Origin: Rhizobium sp. ZPR4
Lineage (GTDB): Bacteria > Pseudomonadota > Alphaproteobacteria > Rhizobiales > Rhizobiaceae
Length of the DNA: 64,000 bases
Direction of reading: 5' to 3'
Assembly: GCF_040215725.1 (NCBI RefSeq)
Contig: NZ_CP157971.1
Coordinates: 144,377-208,376, forward strand
Each line of letters opens with the position of its first letter. Position 1 is the first letter of the stretch. Position numbers and translations under genes: made by a program. The notes beneath the pieces were generated by a model. It was given only the letters and a program-made list of their open reading frames with translations. It had not been told where the DNA came from and did not search any database. This document shows positions 51,125 through 60,521 of this stretch, piece by piece.

Positions 51125-52231
51125 ATGGCAGAACCACAGATCGCCGCCGGCATTCCAGAGGATATAAGGGCGGACGTCGAGATAGCGGCAAACCGTGAGG
51201 GCCTTCGCGTTGCCGAATGGATCCACCGGGCATTGCGACGAGAAGTTTCTCATCAGACCTGGGGCCTCGGACCACAATCGGTTGATCTTGGGATGCATCG
51301 CTACCTGGCTGGGCCGGCCAATGTGCCTATTGTGGGGTCCTTCAACCACGAAAATGACAGATCATACCTTTCGAACTCACTTCCGCTTAACTTCATGAGT
51401 GTGTCAGAAACCCGGACATTGGGGATTTATGGCCTTACGTTCTTTTTTTCGCGCATCGATCAGGGAGCAATGCTGCTCAGTTCGGCCCTGATTGAGGGGT
51501 CGGTGGGCCATTTCCGGCCGAGTTACGATCGCGTTCGCGTCAACCGGCCGCGCTCATGGATGGACAATCTGGTCATCAGTTGCCGCGACCGATCTGCGGA
51601 AGTTCGCGAGGCCTTGAAATTCGAGTGGGAGCCTACCGGTCGGGCGGCCGCGCTCGCTCTTGACGCGTTCAAGACGCTGAGTGAATTGACACAGACGAGC
51701 TGGGAACTCCAGCGGCTGTGCCAGGTGGACCGGCCGCGCGCATTCCACGAACTCGCCCTTCACTTGGAGCTTGCAACGCAACAGTTTGAACTGAACGCGC
51801 GGCTTGTTGCCGAGATTGAGGGTTTTGAGGCGCCCTCTCCTGCGGAGCGCTTAAACGATGTCCAAACCGATCTTTTGACGCGGGCCGGCGGCGGCTTGTC
51901 GCTCACGGCGGCCGCCGACCGTCTCGGCATCTCCCGACAGGCCCTGCACAAACGGGCCAAGACTGGATCCGCACTTGCGCTTATGCAGGGAAGCGAACTC
52001 GTTCTGCCATTGGCACAATGGGTCAGCACCGGAAAGTCTCTGACCTGGATCGACGGCCTGCCCAAAGTCCTCAAGCTGTTCAAGACAGCCGGTGGCTGGT
52101 CTGCGTTGCAATTCTTGATCGAACAGGATCCAAACCTTGGCACGACGCCGCGACTCGCGCTGATCGATGGCAAGGTCGATGACGTCGTCTCCGCAGCCGA
52201 AGCCTATCTCGGAATAGAGGGAGAGGCATAA
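51125..52231 (+). CDS. Large antitoxin of a RES-type pair
   Basis: A 368-residue protein preceding the RES toxin by two bases. The N-terminus (GIPEDIRADVEIAANREGLRVAEW) resembles a ribbon-helix-helix/Arc domain. A helix-turn-helix lies near residues 255-285 (GLSLTAAADRLGISRQALHKRAK). The last 60 residues follow the MbcA/ParS-Xre antitoxin pattern (LQFLIEQDPNLGTTPRLALIDGKVDD). Usual Xre antitoxins have 120-160 residues, so the middle part is an added domain of unknown role. Confidence 0.72.
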   Translation: MAEPQIAAGIPEDIRADVEIAANREGLRVAEWIHRALRREVSHQTWGLGPQSVDLGMHRYLAGPANVPIVGSFNHENDRSYLSNSLPLNFMSVSETRTLGIYGLTFFFSRIDQGAMLLSSALIEGSVGHFRPSYDRVRVNRPRSWMDNLVISCRDRSAEVREALKFEWEPTGRAAALALDAFKTLSELTQTSWELQRLCQVDRPRAFHELALHLELATQQFELNARLVAEIEGFEAPSPAERLNDVQTDLLTRAGGGLSLTAAADRLGISRQALHKRAKTGSALALMQGSELVLPLAQWVSTGKSLTWIDGLPKVLKLFKTAGGWSALQFLIEQDPNLGTTPRLALIDGKVDDVVSAAEAYLGIEGEA

Positions 52232-52233
52232 TC

Positions 52234-52842
52234 GTGGTTGCCTCGCGTTTTGTGTCTGGTCTGCGTGCCATCACGCTTCCGGCCGGCCACGGTCTTGTGC
52301 GCGTGCATGCGCTCAATCGGGGACCGGTCTTCTTTGGACCTGCTCCCGGGAGCCGCCCTCAGAACCGCTTCGATGCGCCAGACCAGGAGTATCGGGTTCT
52401 TTATGCCGCCGAACACCTGGAAGGCGCCTTTGTCGAGACCGTATTGCGCCGGCCGGTCGGTCGGATCTTACGGCGTGCCAGCGTCGAGGAGCGCGGCTGG
52501 AGTATTTTGCGCCCCTCGCGGCCTCTTGCCCTTGCCAAGCTGTTCGACGACGGCCTGCAATTTCACCAGATCGACGCCAGCGAAATCAGCGTTGATAATT
52601 ATGCTCCCTCGCGGGCATTGGCGCTTGCACTCCATGCGGAGTTCAGCGATCTCGATGGTCTCGCATACCGGTCACGGTACAATAACGGCGAGATCTGCTA
52701 CGCAATCTTCGACCGCATTGCGCCGGGCGAATTTGACGCGGGACCCGTCTCGCCGTTTGCCGACCACAAGGACACGGTCGATGCGATGATGGAGCTCTAC
52801 GGCGCCGTCTTCGATACCAGTCCACCCATCCCGCCAATTTAG
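52234..52842 (+). CDS. RES-domain toxin
   Basis: A 202-residue RES-domain protein. Members (ParT, MbcT, Res) deplete NAD+ or ADP-ribosylate a target. The conserved arginine is in the RFDAPDQEYRVLYAA segment, the glutamate in GAFVETVLR, and the serine in APSRALALAL. It starts with GTG 52234 directly after the antitoxin stop. Probably stabilises the plasmid or serves abortive infection. Confidence 0.88.
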   Translation: MVASRFVSGLRAITLPAGHGLVRVHALNRGPVFFGPAPGSRPQNRFDAPDQEYRVLYAAEHLEGAFVETVLRRPVGRILRRASVEERGWSILRPSRPLALAKLFDDGLQFHQIDASEISVDNYAPSRALALALHAEFSDLDGLAYRSRYNNGEICYAIFDRIAPGEFDAGPVSPFADHKDTVDAMMELYGAVFDTSPPIPPI

Positions 52843-53147
52843 ATCGGGCTTTTGGCGCGTGCCATTTGCAGTGTTCGGGAAGAGGGGCAAGTCATATCGG
52901 CTGCTCCGCCTTGCCATCTGCGGTCACCGGCTTGTCGCGCGCCGTCGATGTACCCCCACCGAGCTGCAATGGCCCTGGCAAAAGACAGTGATCGATGTCA
53001 TCCGGTCCTGATCGGTTGTCAGACGGCAGCCGCCACTATTTCCTGGCCGAGGACAAGTAATGAGACCAACCTCGCGATCGACGTCACTGTAGTGGTGCCC
53101 GCGCTTTCGGCCGCCGGTCCCCAACTGGTCAACAGCATCTGTGAGGC
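52843..53147. other. Intergenic DNA between RES toxin and repC
   Basis: About 305 bases between convergent genes. No gene, long palindrome or clear terminator seen. Confidence 0.35.
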
Positions 53148-54431
53148 TCATGCCACGAGACGCCCGCTCGCCGCACCGTTGGCACGCACGAGCGCCATTA
53201 ACATCGGTCCAAGACTGAACTCGTTGCGCTCGGATCGTCTGGTCAGGTCGCGCAGATACCCGCCTGCGGAGTTGATGTGCCCTCCCCTCTCGAGAATGCA
53301 GGCTATTACCGTAGCCGCGTTTTCCGGCCCCATTGTCGCGCACGCGTCCTGATAAGCCGACGGGGTGACTCCGAGCATCGTTCGAACCACCACTGCGGCC
53401 GACATCAAATCGCGCCAGCTCGACACAACACCGCCCTTCGCATAGTCGGATATCTGCGGGCAGGCCCGGAGGACTAGCCCCAACGGAAATGATCTAAAGT
53501 CAGCGGTCGCGCTCTCCGCGGCTGGTCTGGATCTCCGCCTGTCCAATTGCTGCTTTTCATCTCCCTGCTCGGTAATTGGCGCGCCGTCTTGTGCCGGTCT
53601 CGCGCCCAGCTTCTTTTCGAAGCCAGGTTCAGATTCAAAGTTAGAATAGGTATTTGAATTATGTATTTGCCGCTCATCTTGATGGGCATTGCCGCCTGGT
53701 TTTTGTGCATTTATCTGCGATTCCAACGTGTTGAGAACATCGTCGCGGATTAGGCCGAGCTCGGTGAGCACGTCTTCGACCTGCGTGGCGCTTGGAATAC
53801 GCGGCAGCTTCGCCAGCGCAGACTTCAAGGTCGCGACACTGCCCTGCCAGTCACCGTCAATCCCTTCTTCGACCGCTGTCTCAATCAGCTTGGTGATATC
53901 GCGCCGACACACCGTCAGCCGCTCGCGCAGATGCTGCAGGTGCAGCCGCTCGGCCGCGACGTCGGCAGCAAGCTGCTCGATTTCGCAAGCCCTCGCGAGC
54001 AAGGGTGCCAAGGAAAAGCCGAATGCCTCGGAAATCTGGCCACCGCGCCCCTTGCGAGCGTAACGTTTGCCATTGGCGCTATCCTTCCGCACCAAAAGAC
54101 CGGCGTCGATCAGCGCGGCAAGATGCCTGCGGATCGTCTGCTCGGCCATGCCGTGGGCTCTGAGCGACAGTTGCGCATTGGACGGAAAGACGATCAGGCC
54201 ATTGTCTTCGGCCAGCTCATTATGGGGATAGAAACTTAAAAGCGCGTTCATTACCGCCAGTGCGCGGTCATTGATACCAAGCAACGGCCTCGCCTCGCAG
54301 AGCGAGCGATAAAGCTTCCACTTGTCGATCGAAATACCTGGCTCGATCTCGCGCGACGCCATCTGACTCGCGAGCATGCCAAGCGACAACGATCGCCGCC
54401 CGAAGGGCGTCGTCACATGTCCACTATCCAT
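53148..54431 (-). CDS. repC: Replication initiator RepC
   Basis: A 427-residue RepC, the only protein needed to start replication in repABC plasmids; the origin usually lies inside its gene. The start (TPFGRRSLSLGMLASQ), the winged-helix stretch LSLRAHGMAEQTIRRHLAALIDAGL, and the C-terminal YLRDLTRR segment are typical. A 198-base gap to repB carries the antisense RNA. A stretch in the middle (about residues 270-300) is AT-richer, fitting an internal origin. Confidence 0.95.
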   Translation of the reverse strand: MDSGHVTTPFGRRSLSLGMLASQMASREIEPGISIDKWKLYRSLCEARPLLGINDRALAVMNALLSFYPHNELAEDNGLIVFPSNAQLSLRAHGMAEQTIRRHLAALIDAGLLVRKDSANGKRYARKGRGGQISEAFGFSLAPLLARACEIEQLAADVAAERLHLQHLRERLTVCRRDITKLIETAVEEGIDGDWQGSVATLKSALAKLPRIPSATQVEDVLTELGLIRDDVLNTLESQINAQKPGGNAHQDERQIHNSNTYSNFESEPGFEKKLGARPAQDGAPITEQGDEKQQLDRRRSRPAAESATADFRSFPLGLVLRACPQISDYAKGGVVSSWRDLMSAAVVVRTMLGVTPSAYQDACATMGPENAATVIACILERGGHINSAGGYLRDLTRRSERNEFSLGPMLMALVRANGAASGRLVA

Positions 54432-54517
54432 TTTCCTTCACCTTTCGTCAGGCAAAAGAAATCTGCTCATCAAAACGATGCCAAAGACTCTTGACGTGGA
54501 TTCGTGGAAATGCGATT

Positions 54518-54580
54518 CTCATTCTTGCTTAGGGAATTGAGAGAGGCTTCCACGACGGAAACGTTCTGGTGGCCTTTTTC
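54518..54580 (+). ncRNA. repABC antisense RNA (ctRNA, incompatibility RNA)
   Basis: In the repB-repC gap, on the strand opposite to repC mRNA, a TTGACG box at 54492-54497 stands about 17 bases before a poor -10 (GATTCT). It is followed by a hairpin AGGC..CCAC/GTGG..GCCT (54544-54575) and TTTTTC. This is the position and layout of the ctRNA that controls repC translation and incompatibility in rhizobial repABC plasmids. The 5' end is estimated. Confidence 0.78.
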
Positions 54581-54629
54581 TTTTTGCGCTGCTGCTCCTT
54601 TGCTAGTTCAACATTGTTTTGGACACGCA

Positions 54630-55628
54630 CTAGTTCGAAGCGTTGCCCTGAAGATTATATTCACGCAACAGCTCCGGCATACGTCCAGCGAGCCAGCGTG
54701 CGAAAGCGTCTTCTGCCTTGGGTATGGCGACGGTTGTTCCGCTGGCGGAACTCTTCATTCGGCCAAAAAGCCTTCCGGCATGGGTAAAATCGACGGTCTC
54801 GCTTGGCTTTCCGGTCGCTGACGACGCTCCGGTCGCCGCTGCGCTCATGGCGAGGCCGATCCGGCCAACGCCGTCTGCCTTGCGAAAACCCTCTCCCTTG
54901 ATCGCTGCTCGTACCGCGTCAATCTTTGACTCGTCCTTCAGGAGGTCGGCCAAAGTCGTCCACTTTGGTCGGCCAACGGCTTTGGCGCGTCCGATCGCGA
55001 AAATGATGTCGCTCGGGATGATGGAGGTCACGCGAAAGAGATGCGACACCGCGGCCTCGGAAAGGCCGAGGACCGGGCAGATCGCCCGATGGGACAATCC
55101 GGCATTTTTCAGCTGGACCGCCCACATCGCCTGTTCGATCCAGGTGAGATTCTCCCGGATGCCGTTTTCAACCGCCTGCTCCTCAATCAGCTGCCGATCG
55201 GAAAGCTCACGTATGTAGGCCTTGATCTTGACTGCCTCGGGCCGCTCTGCCTCGGCCATCAATGATTTGATTGCATTGAGACGGCGATGCCCGTAGGCCA
55301 GTTGGTAGTGATCGCGCTTGCTGGGATGAGGCCGCACAAGAACTGGGATCTTCTGGCCTTCCGAAGCAATCGACTGCTTCAGCGCCTCAAGTTCGTCTTC
55401 AGCCTCCTCGTCATTGTCGAAGCGGTCCTGATATGGCGAACGCTCGACCTTGGCGGGGTCAAGTGAAAGAATGGTATCCTCGCTGAGATGGGTCAGCGCC
55501 TTTCCGACATTCGAAATCACTGGTGAGGAATGACGCCTAGCCGACACCGGCATCTCTGGCTCATCCGTTTCGGCTTCCGCGCGGTTTTCCGCCTCCTCGG
55601 CCATACGACGAAGAATGCTCTTTTTCAT
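54630..55628 (-). CDS. repB: Plasmid partition protein RepB (ParB)
   Basis: A 332-residue centromere-binding protein. N-terminal part has SPYQDRFDNDEEAE, then RPHPSKRDHYQLAYGHRRLNA (ParB box), and a helix-turn-helix region AGLSHRAICPVLGLSEAAVSHLFR near residues 175-200. It overlaps repA by four bases. It should bind parS-like palindromes and load onto flanking DNA. Confidence 0.94.
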   Translation of the reverse strand: MKKSILRRMAEEAENRAEAETDEPEMPVSARRHSSPVISNVGKALTHLSEDTILSLDPAKVERSPYQDRFDNDEEAEDELEALKQSIASEGQKIPVLVRPHPSKRDHYQLAYGHRRLNAIKSLMAEAERPEAVKIKAYIRELSDRQLIEEQAVENGIRENLTWIEQAMWAVQLKNAGLSHRAICPVLGLSEAAVSHLFRVTSIIPSDIIFAIGRAKAVGRPKWTTLADLLKDESKIDAVRAAIKGEGFRKADGVGRIGLAMSAAATGASSATGKPSETVDFTHAGRLFGRMKSSASGTTVAIPKAEDAFARWLAGRMPELLREYNLQGNASN

Positions 55629-56839
55629 GTGCTACGCCCCCAGACCTGGTGTGCTAACCCAAGGATTTCGAAGTTGACGCGATCGGCACTTTCGACCGCG
55701 CGCTTTAGCGCTTCACGGCCCACCTCCCCTGCTTCGAGCTCGTAGAGGCTTTTCTTTGCAACCGCGGCGCCGGCAATTGCCGTCGATTCGAGTGCTTCAG
55801 CGACAAGGACATCGTCGCCAAACAGCCGCCGCATCACGCCGGCCATATATTTCTGCGGCCCATCATTCGGGTTTACGCGGGTGAGGAGAAACCGGAAGAA
55901 ATCATGTTCGAACTTGGCCCCGAACTGCGCGAGGACATCCGAAAGATCGGAAATCATGATGAGGAACTGATTGCAGGACGCCACGTCGAGCATCGCTGGA
56001 TGGACCGTAACGATTAGCGCAGTGGCGGCGTAAAGGGCGGCAAGCGTAGAATAGCCAAGTGACGGCGGCGTATCGAGAATGACGAAATCGTAGTTGTCGC
56101 CGACGCTGGCAATGGCCCTTCCCAGGCGCTCGAAAAATAGGCCAAGTTCGTCCCGGGACTTCGAGCCGAGATAGGTCGGCGTGTCGAACTCGAAATCCAT
56201 GAGTTCGAGATTTCCCGGGACGAGATCAACGCCCGGGAAATAAGTGGGGCGGATGATGTCGGCGAACGAACGCCTTTCGTTGTCGTAGCGGATCGCCGCG
56301 TAGGCAGTCTCATTCTCGCCGAGATCGAATTCGGGCTGCAAACCGAAGAGGGCGGTCATCGATGCTTGCGGATCAAGATCGATGCATAAAACCCGGTATC
56401 CCTGAAGACCCAGAAAATGGGCAAGGTGGATGGATGTTGTAGTCTTCGAGCTGCCGCCTTTGAAGTTGACGGTCGCAATGACCTGCAGCTTCTCGTTCGT
56501 GCGCCGATAGGGCAGCAGTTGCTCGGCTTCGTCGGGGCGAAGCGACGCCAGGAATGACCGTAGCTCCTTGACCTGTCCGACTGTGTAGGTGCGCCGATTG
56601 TTTTCAGCGCGTTCCGGCACCGGGCCTTTGCCTTCGATCGTCAACTGTCTAAGCGTGCTTTCCGGGACCGCCAAGAGCCGGGCCAGGTCCATGGTCGAAA
56701 ATGTCTTGGCGAAAGTCTTGCGTGCTTCGGGTGGATAGACGGCTTCGCGCATGTCGCGCAGCTCGGCCGAAAGCTTTGCGGTATAAACGTCGATCTTTGA
56801 CGCTGTATCTCTGACGTTTTTAGATGCTGCTTGGGGCAT
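55625..56839 (-). CDS. repA: Plasmid partition ATPase RepA (ParA)
   Basis: A 404-residue ParA with an N-terminal DNA-binding region (STMDLARLLAVPESTLRQL) and the deviant Walker A motif KGGSSKTTT near residue 125, then DLDPQASMTALFG and the DTPPSLG switch. It represses its own operon with RepB in known systems. It heads repABC, transcribed leftward. Confidence 0.95.
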   Translation of the reverse strand: MPQAASKNVRDTASKIDVYTAKLSAELRDMREAVYPPEARKTFAKTFSTMDLARLLAVPESTLRQLTIEGKGPVPERAENNRRTYTVGQVKELRSFLASLRPDEAEQLLPYRRTNEKLQVIATVNFKGGSSKTTTSIHLAHFLGLQGYRVLCIDLDPQASMTALFGLQPEFDLGENETAYAAIRYDNERRSFADIIRPTYFPGVDLVPGNLELMDFEFDTPTYLGSKSRDELGLFFERLGRAIASVGDNYDFVILDTPPSLGYSTLAALYAATALIVTVHPAMLDVASCNQFLIMISDLSDVLAQFGAKFEHDFFRFLLTRVNPNDGPQKYMAGVMRRLFGDDVLVAEALESTAIAGAAVAKKSLYELEAGEVGREALKRAVESADRVNFEILGLAHQVWGRST

Positions 56840-56999
56840 CCAGTCCTCTTGACGGTTATGAACCTTTTACGGGGCAATTTCCGTCAACGTTGCCAGAGGC
56901 CATCCGATTCCACAAGGCATTTTTAGTTAATGGAATCTTAACTACCAGGAAACCCGCCGTCAGCCGCGCAGTTGGGGGCTAAGCTGCCCACCCTTAGAA

Positions 57000-57017
57000 A
57001 CTTTACAATTGTAAAGT
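57000..57017. promoter_or_regulatory. Candidate parS/operator palindrome 1
   Basis: ACTTTACAATTGTAAAGT, a perfect 18-base palindrome 161 bases upstream of repA. It does not fit the usual repABC parS consensus (GTTnnC...GnnAAC). It may be the binding site of this RepB or a RepA/RepB operator. Confidence 0.6.
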
Positions 57018-57046
57018 CTCGAATCGACGCGGCGCGGCGCCATAAA

Positions 57047-57062
57047 CTTTACAACTGTAAAG
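57047..57062. promoter_or_regulatory. Candidate parS/operator palindrome 2
   Basis: CTTTACAACTGTAAAG, the same palindrome with a central mismatch, 46 bases (centre to centre) from copy 1. Confidence 0.58.
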
Positions 57063-57291
57063 CCCCCGCTCGCTTAAGGTGTCATCTCAAGTGTCGGTGC
57101 AATAGCACCTCCTCCCCCGCATCACCCGATTCGGCCTTTGGTGCAATAGCGCTGCACAAGGTGTCCCCTTCTAATGCGCTCTAAAGCCGCGACACTCCTA
57201 ACAAAACAGCTTCGCGAAGGCCTATACCGCCACCAAACATGCCGTCGAGGGGGTTCCCGGCTTCGCTCGCGCATGAGCTCAGATATTCGCA

Positions 57292-57717
57292 GTGCGTATG
57301 GCGCTCTTTGAGCCCGGTTATCCGCCAACCACCCGGTTCGGGGCGTATACTATCGTTCCTCCACAGAACTCCTTCCGCGCCGATACGCTGACTTTGCAAA
57401 ACCTCTCCTCGAGGCATTCGCCCACCCAGCTCTCACCACCAAGGAAAGCGTTGTTGCGCAACCATTTGGAGCCGTTCACGACACCGATAGTCAGCTACGC
57501 TTTGCTGATGGCCGGCGCCGTCACGCTGCTCAGGCGCGCTGAGGAGGAAGCGGCAAAGGCGTTAGGGATGGATCCGACTACTCGATCACGAGCGATCGGG
57601 GCTGGTTTACGGCTCCGAGAACGCGCTGTTGTCGCGGAATTCTTAACCTTGGTCGCCACGGAGGTTGAGAACTTTTTGCGGCGTCACTCCAGTAAGGCTA
57701 TGCTTGCGCCCACATGA
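57292..57717 (+). CDS. Doubtful small open frame
   Basis: Open for 141 codons; the C-terminal 90 residues look protein-like and helical (AGAVTLLRRAEEEAAKALGMD), the N-terminal part does not. No ribosome site at the ATG. A later start (TTG or ATG 57508) is possible. No family recognised; it may be a remnant. Confidence 0.25.
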   Translation: MRMALFEPGYPPTTRFGAYTIVPPQNSFRADTLTLQNLSSRHSPTQLSPPRKALLRNHLEPFTTPIVSYALLMAGAVTLLRRAEEEAAKALGMDPTTRSRAIGAGLRLRERAVVAEFLTLVATEVENFLRRHSSKAMLAPT

Positions 57718-57735
57718 CAAAGGACAGGTGCTGCT

Positions 57736-58755
57736 ATGGTCATTTTCACGCGTCTGAACCTTCTTGCTATCATCTCCGCTTTTACCATCACCCTCGGGAG
57801 TGGTGCGAGCGCGCAGCCGTGGAAAAGCGTCGACCCTTCATCTGCAGGCTGGCCCGTCGAGCAGCTGAAGGCGGCGCAGGACTATGCCGCCACTTTGAAG
57901 CCAACAGCGGTAATGGTGGTGCATAGCGGCGAGGTGATTGCCAGTTGGGGTGAGGTGACCCGCAAGGTGAATGTCGCTTCTGTGCGCAAGAGCCTGCTCA
58001 GCGCACTTTAGGGCATAGCGGTTTCAGAGGGCCGCATCGATCTGGGCAGCGCTATTGCTGATCTTAGCATTGACGACAAACCTCCGGTGCTGACCGGGGC
58101 GGAAAAGCAGGCTACGGTGCGCGATTTGCTCATGGCCCGATCGGGCATTTATCATGCAGCAGCTTACGAAACCGCCGATATCCGCCAGGAGCGCCCGGAG
58201 CGGGAAAGCCATCGACCTGGCACGTTCTGGTTCTACAACAACTGGGATTTCAACGCACTCGGCACGATTTATCGGCAGCAGACAGGCGAGGACATTTTCC
58301 AGAGCTTCGCGAAACGAATCGCACAGCCCATCGGCATGGAAGATTTCACAGCCAGGGACGGTCGATATGTGGCCGAACGTCAGTCAGAGCATGCCGCCTA
58401 TCCGTTTCGCCTCAGTGCCAGGGATGCAGCCCGCTTTGGCCAGCTCTATCTCGATGGAGGGCGGTGGAACGGGCGGCAGGTCGTTCCTGCTTCATGGGTG
58501 AGAGAATCCACGACAGCCTTTTCCGCTACCGACCGCGGCAGCATGGGATACGGTTATCTCTGGTGGACGTTGAACCCCGACGTGTTTGGTCCCGGCGCGG
58601 CGCTGGCGTCTGGTTATGGCGGTCAGGCTATTGCCATCGTGCCGTCAAAGCATCTGGTTGTCGTCCAGACCGTGGACTTGGCGCAAAACGCACAGGGCGT
58701 CAGAACGAGCCATTTCGTCAAGCTTTTGCAACAGCTCGCCACGGCCGCGCCGTAA
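57736..58755 (+). pseudogene. Serine beta-lactamase-like hydrolase, stopped by TAG
   Basis: An exported class-C-like serine hydrolase: signal peptide ending ASAQ, the nucleophile motif SVRK (S-x-x-K) at about residues 82-85, a YNN motif in WFYNNWDFNALG, and the C-terminal SGYGGQ segment. The frame is broken by TAG at 58009-58011, four codons after SxxK, where homologues read a tyrosine (SALYGIAV). Both halves are otherwise intact and in the same frame, so the mutation is recent. Confidence 0.85.
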
Positions 58756-58867
58756 CAAAACTCTGATGCGGGGAGCCACAGCAAAGGTTCGGTTTAGGAG
58801 GGGCTTTGCTGCGTCGGCGCTTCTTCACGTCTGCGTTGGCGCGCCGCTCATCAGTTTCGGGTGTAAG

Positions 58868-59372
58868 TCAGCCCGGTATGATGAAGATGCCGACGGCGTC
58901 CACGACGAGTTCGTTGTTCCCCGAGGCGATGTTACCGTTCCTCAGCAAGCGTCCGTCCTCCAGTCCGACGCGGGTGGAGAATCGACTTTTCCGGGCGCGC
59001 CTGACAAAGTGCCACACCGTCGCGTCAAATCCGTGCAGAAGAACTGGCCGCAGAAGGTTGGCACGCCGCAGAGACGTTTCTATTCCATCAGCAACCGCAT
59101 CGGCTTTCGCTGGGTTCTGCTCTTCGATCTCGATTAGGATGCGGAACACTTGGTTGCAGTTCGGAAGAGAGACGAGTCGCTCGACGTCCGCCACCGTAGC
59201 CAATCCTGCTTAAATACCGACGCCCATGCGGTCCAGCAACTCCATGACTGCTGGGGCATCAGCCTCGGAGAGATTGACAGAGGCATAGTCCGGGAGCACG
59301 TTCCATCGCTTCGAAGGCAAGCTAACTAGGTAAAGACCGTCCGCAATGGGCCAACGCTGACTATCAGAGGAG
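58868..59372 (-). pseudogene. C-terminal remnant of a DUF849/BKACE-like enzyme
   Basis: On the minus strand the frame reads LPDYASVNLSEADAPAVM, then MGVGI, a TAA at 59210-59212, and AGLATVADVERLV, on to HGFDATVWHFVRRA and RVGLEDGRLL. This is the C-terminal half of a beta-keto-acid cleavage enzyme (DUF849), which normally has GVGxEAG at the stop: a GAA codon became TAA. The 5' part is missing and is replaced by the 3' end of the tyrosine recombinase gene at 59364. Not functional. Confidence 0.7.
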
Positions 59373-60521
59373 CCTTGCTGCCCGTCCGGTCCTCCTCGCA
59401 GTGTTGTTGTAATAGCTGGAGGCCTGCTGAACAGAGCGATGCCTCGATTGCTCCATGGCCTCTGGAAGAGGGATGCCGCGATTGGCCGCTTCGGTCAGAT
59501 AGCCGGATCGCAACCCGTGCGCCGAAAACTCCGCCCGCTCCAACCCTGCCATGTCCGCCCGCTGCTTGAGGATCGCATTGACCGACTGCGGATCCAGCGC
59601 CCGCTTCGAGACCGTTCCCCAGCGACCGATCCCCCGAAACACGCTGCCCTTGTCAATCTTGGCGGCCGCCAGCCAAGCGTTCAGCGCCTCCACCGGACGG
59701 CCCGTGAGAAAGACGATTTCGTCCCGCTCGCCATTGGATGTCTTGGTGCGGCCAAGATGGATGGCAAGAGAGGGAAGGGGAGGGCCGTCGTCGACCTCGA
59801 TCGGCGCCTCGACAGACAACTGTTTCACTCGTAACCCGGCGATTTCGCTGCGCCGACGGCCACCGGAGGCAAAGGCGACCATCAAGATCGCCCGGTCGCG
59901 TAGGTCACGCAGGCTGTCGGTCGCGCAGGTCGCCAGTAGTTTGGTCAGCACATCGCCGGTGACGGCCCTGGCGCTCTTGCGACGGCGCTGTCTCGGCACG
60001 GCTCGCACGGCCAGACGAATGGCGGATTTGAGGACAGGGGAGGCGAAGGCGCCATTGAGGCCGCGCCATTTTGTGAGGGTCGACCAGCTGGCCAGCCGCC
60101 GCCGCACCGTATCCGGCGCGTGCGGGCCGTTGGATTTCAGGAATCCCTGGATACGGAGCTTGTGTTCCACATCATCGGGCATGCCGTGACCTGGGTCGGC
60201 CGCCCGCTTCTCCGGATCCCACAGGTGATGAGCGACAAACTTCAAGAGCAGGGCTTCGGGCGCCGGCCAGGGCAGGGACTGTCCCGTCGCGGCCAGTGCC
60301 CAGGCTTCGAGGTAGGCGAGATCGGATGTCAGCGCTCTGAGCGTATTGTCGCCCATGCCGCGTTCAACGAGGTGCTTGAGGGTTTCGACATCCTGGTCGG
60401 TCAGCAGTTCGGCCAGCTCGTCGCGACGCTCCATCGGCAGGACGGACGCAATGGTGTCGAGTTCTTCGGCGCGGCGCTCGACGGCGGATAAGGTGGCTGA
60501 CTTCCTTGTGGCGGCCATCAA
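59364..60521 (-). CDS. Tyrosine recombinase
   Basis: A 385-residue phage-integrase-type recombinase. Catalytic residues are visible: arginine in SGGRRRSEI near 221, the HGLRSG H-x-x-R box near 335, histidine in RHRSVQQA, and the tyrosine in SSYYNN near 370. The N-terminal SAM-like domain is present. It overlaps the upstream DUF7673 gene by four bases. It has cut into or lies against a BKACE remnant, so it may have inserted or rearranged this region; it could also resolve plasmid multimers. Confidence 0.9.
   Translation of the reverse strand: MMAATRKSATLSAVERRAEELDTIASVLPMERRDELAELLTDQDVETLKHLVERGMGDNTLRALTSDLAYLEAWALAATGQSLPWPAPEALLLKFVAHHLWDPEKRAADPGHGMPDDVEHKLRIQGFLKSNGPHAPDTVRRRLASWSTLTKWRGLNGAFASPVLKSAIRLAVRAVPRQRRRKSARAVTGDVLTKLLATCATDSLRDLRDRAILMVAFASGGRRRSEIAGLRVKQLSVEAPIEVDDGPPLPSLAIHLGRTKTSNGERDEIVFLTGRPVEALNAWLAAAKIDKGSVFRGIGRWGTVSKRALDPQSVNAILKQRADMAGLERAEFSAHGLRSGYLTEAANRGIPLPEAMEQSRHRSVQQASSYYNNTARRTGRAARLL

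Larger units (their letters stand above)
56840..57291. other. repA upstream region
   Basis: About 450 bases holding the repABC promoter(s) and the two palindromes at 57000-57062. No gene I can support. A TTGACG box on the minus strand lies near 56880, with no clean -10. Confidence 0.4.
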
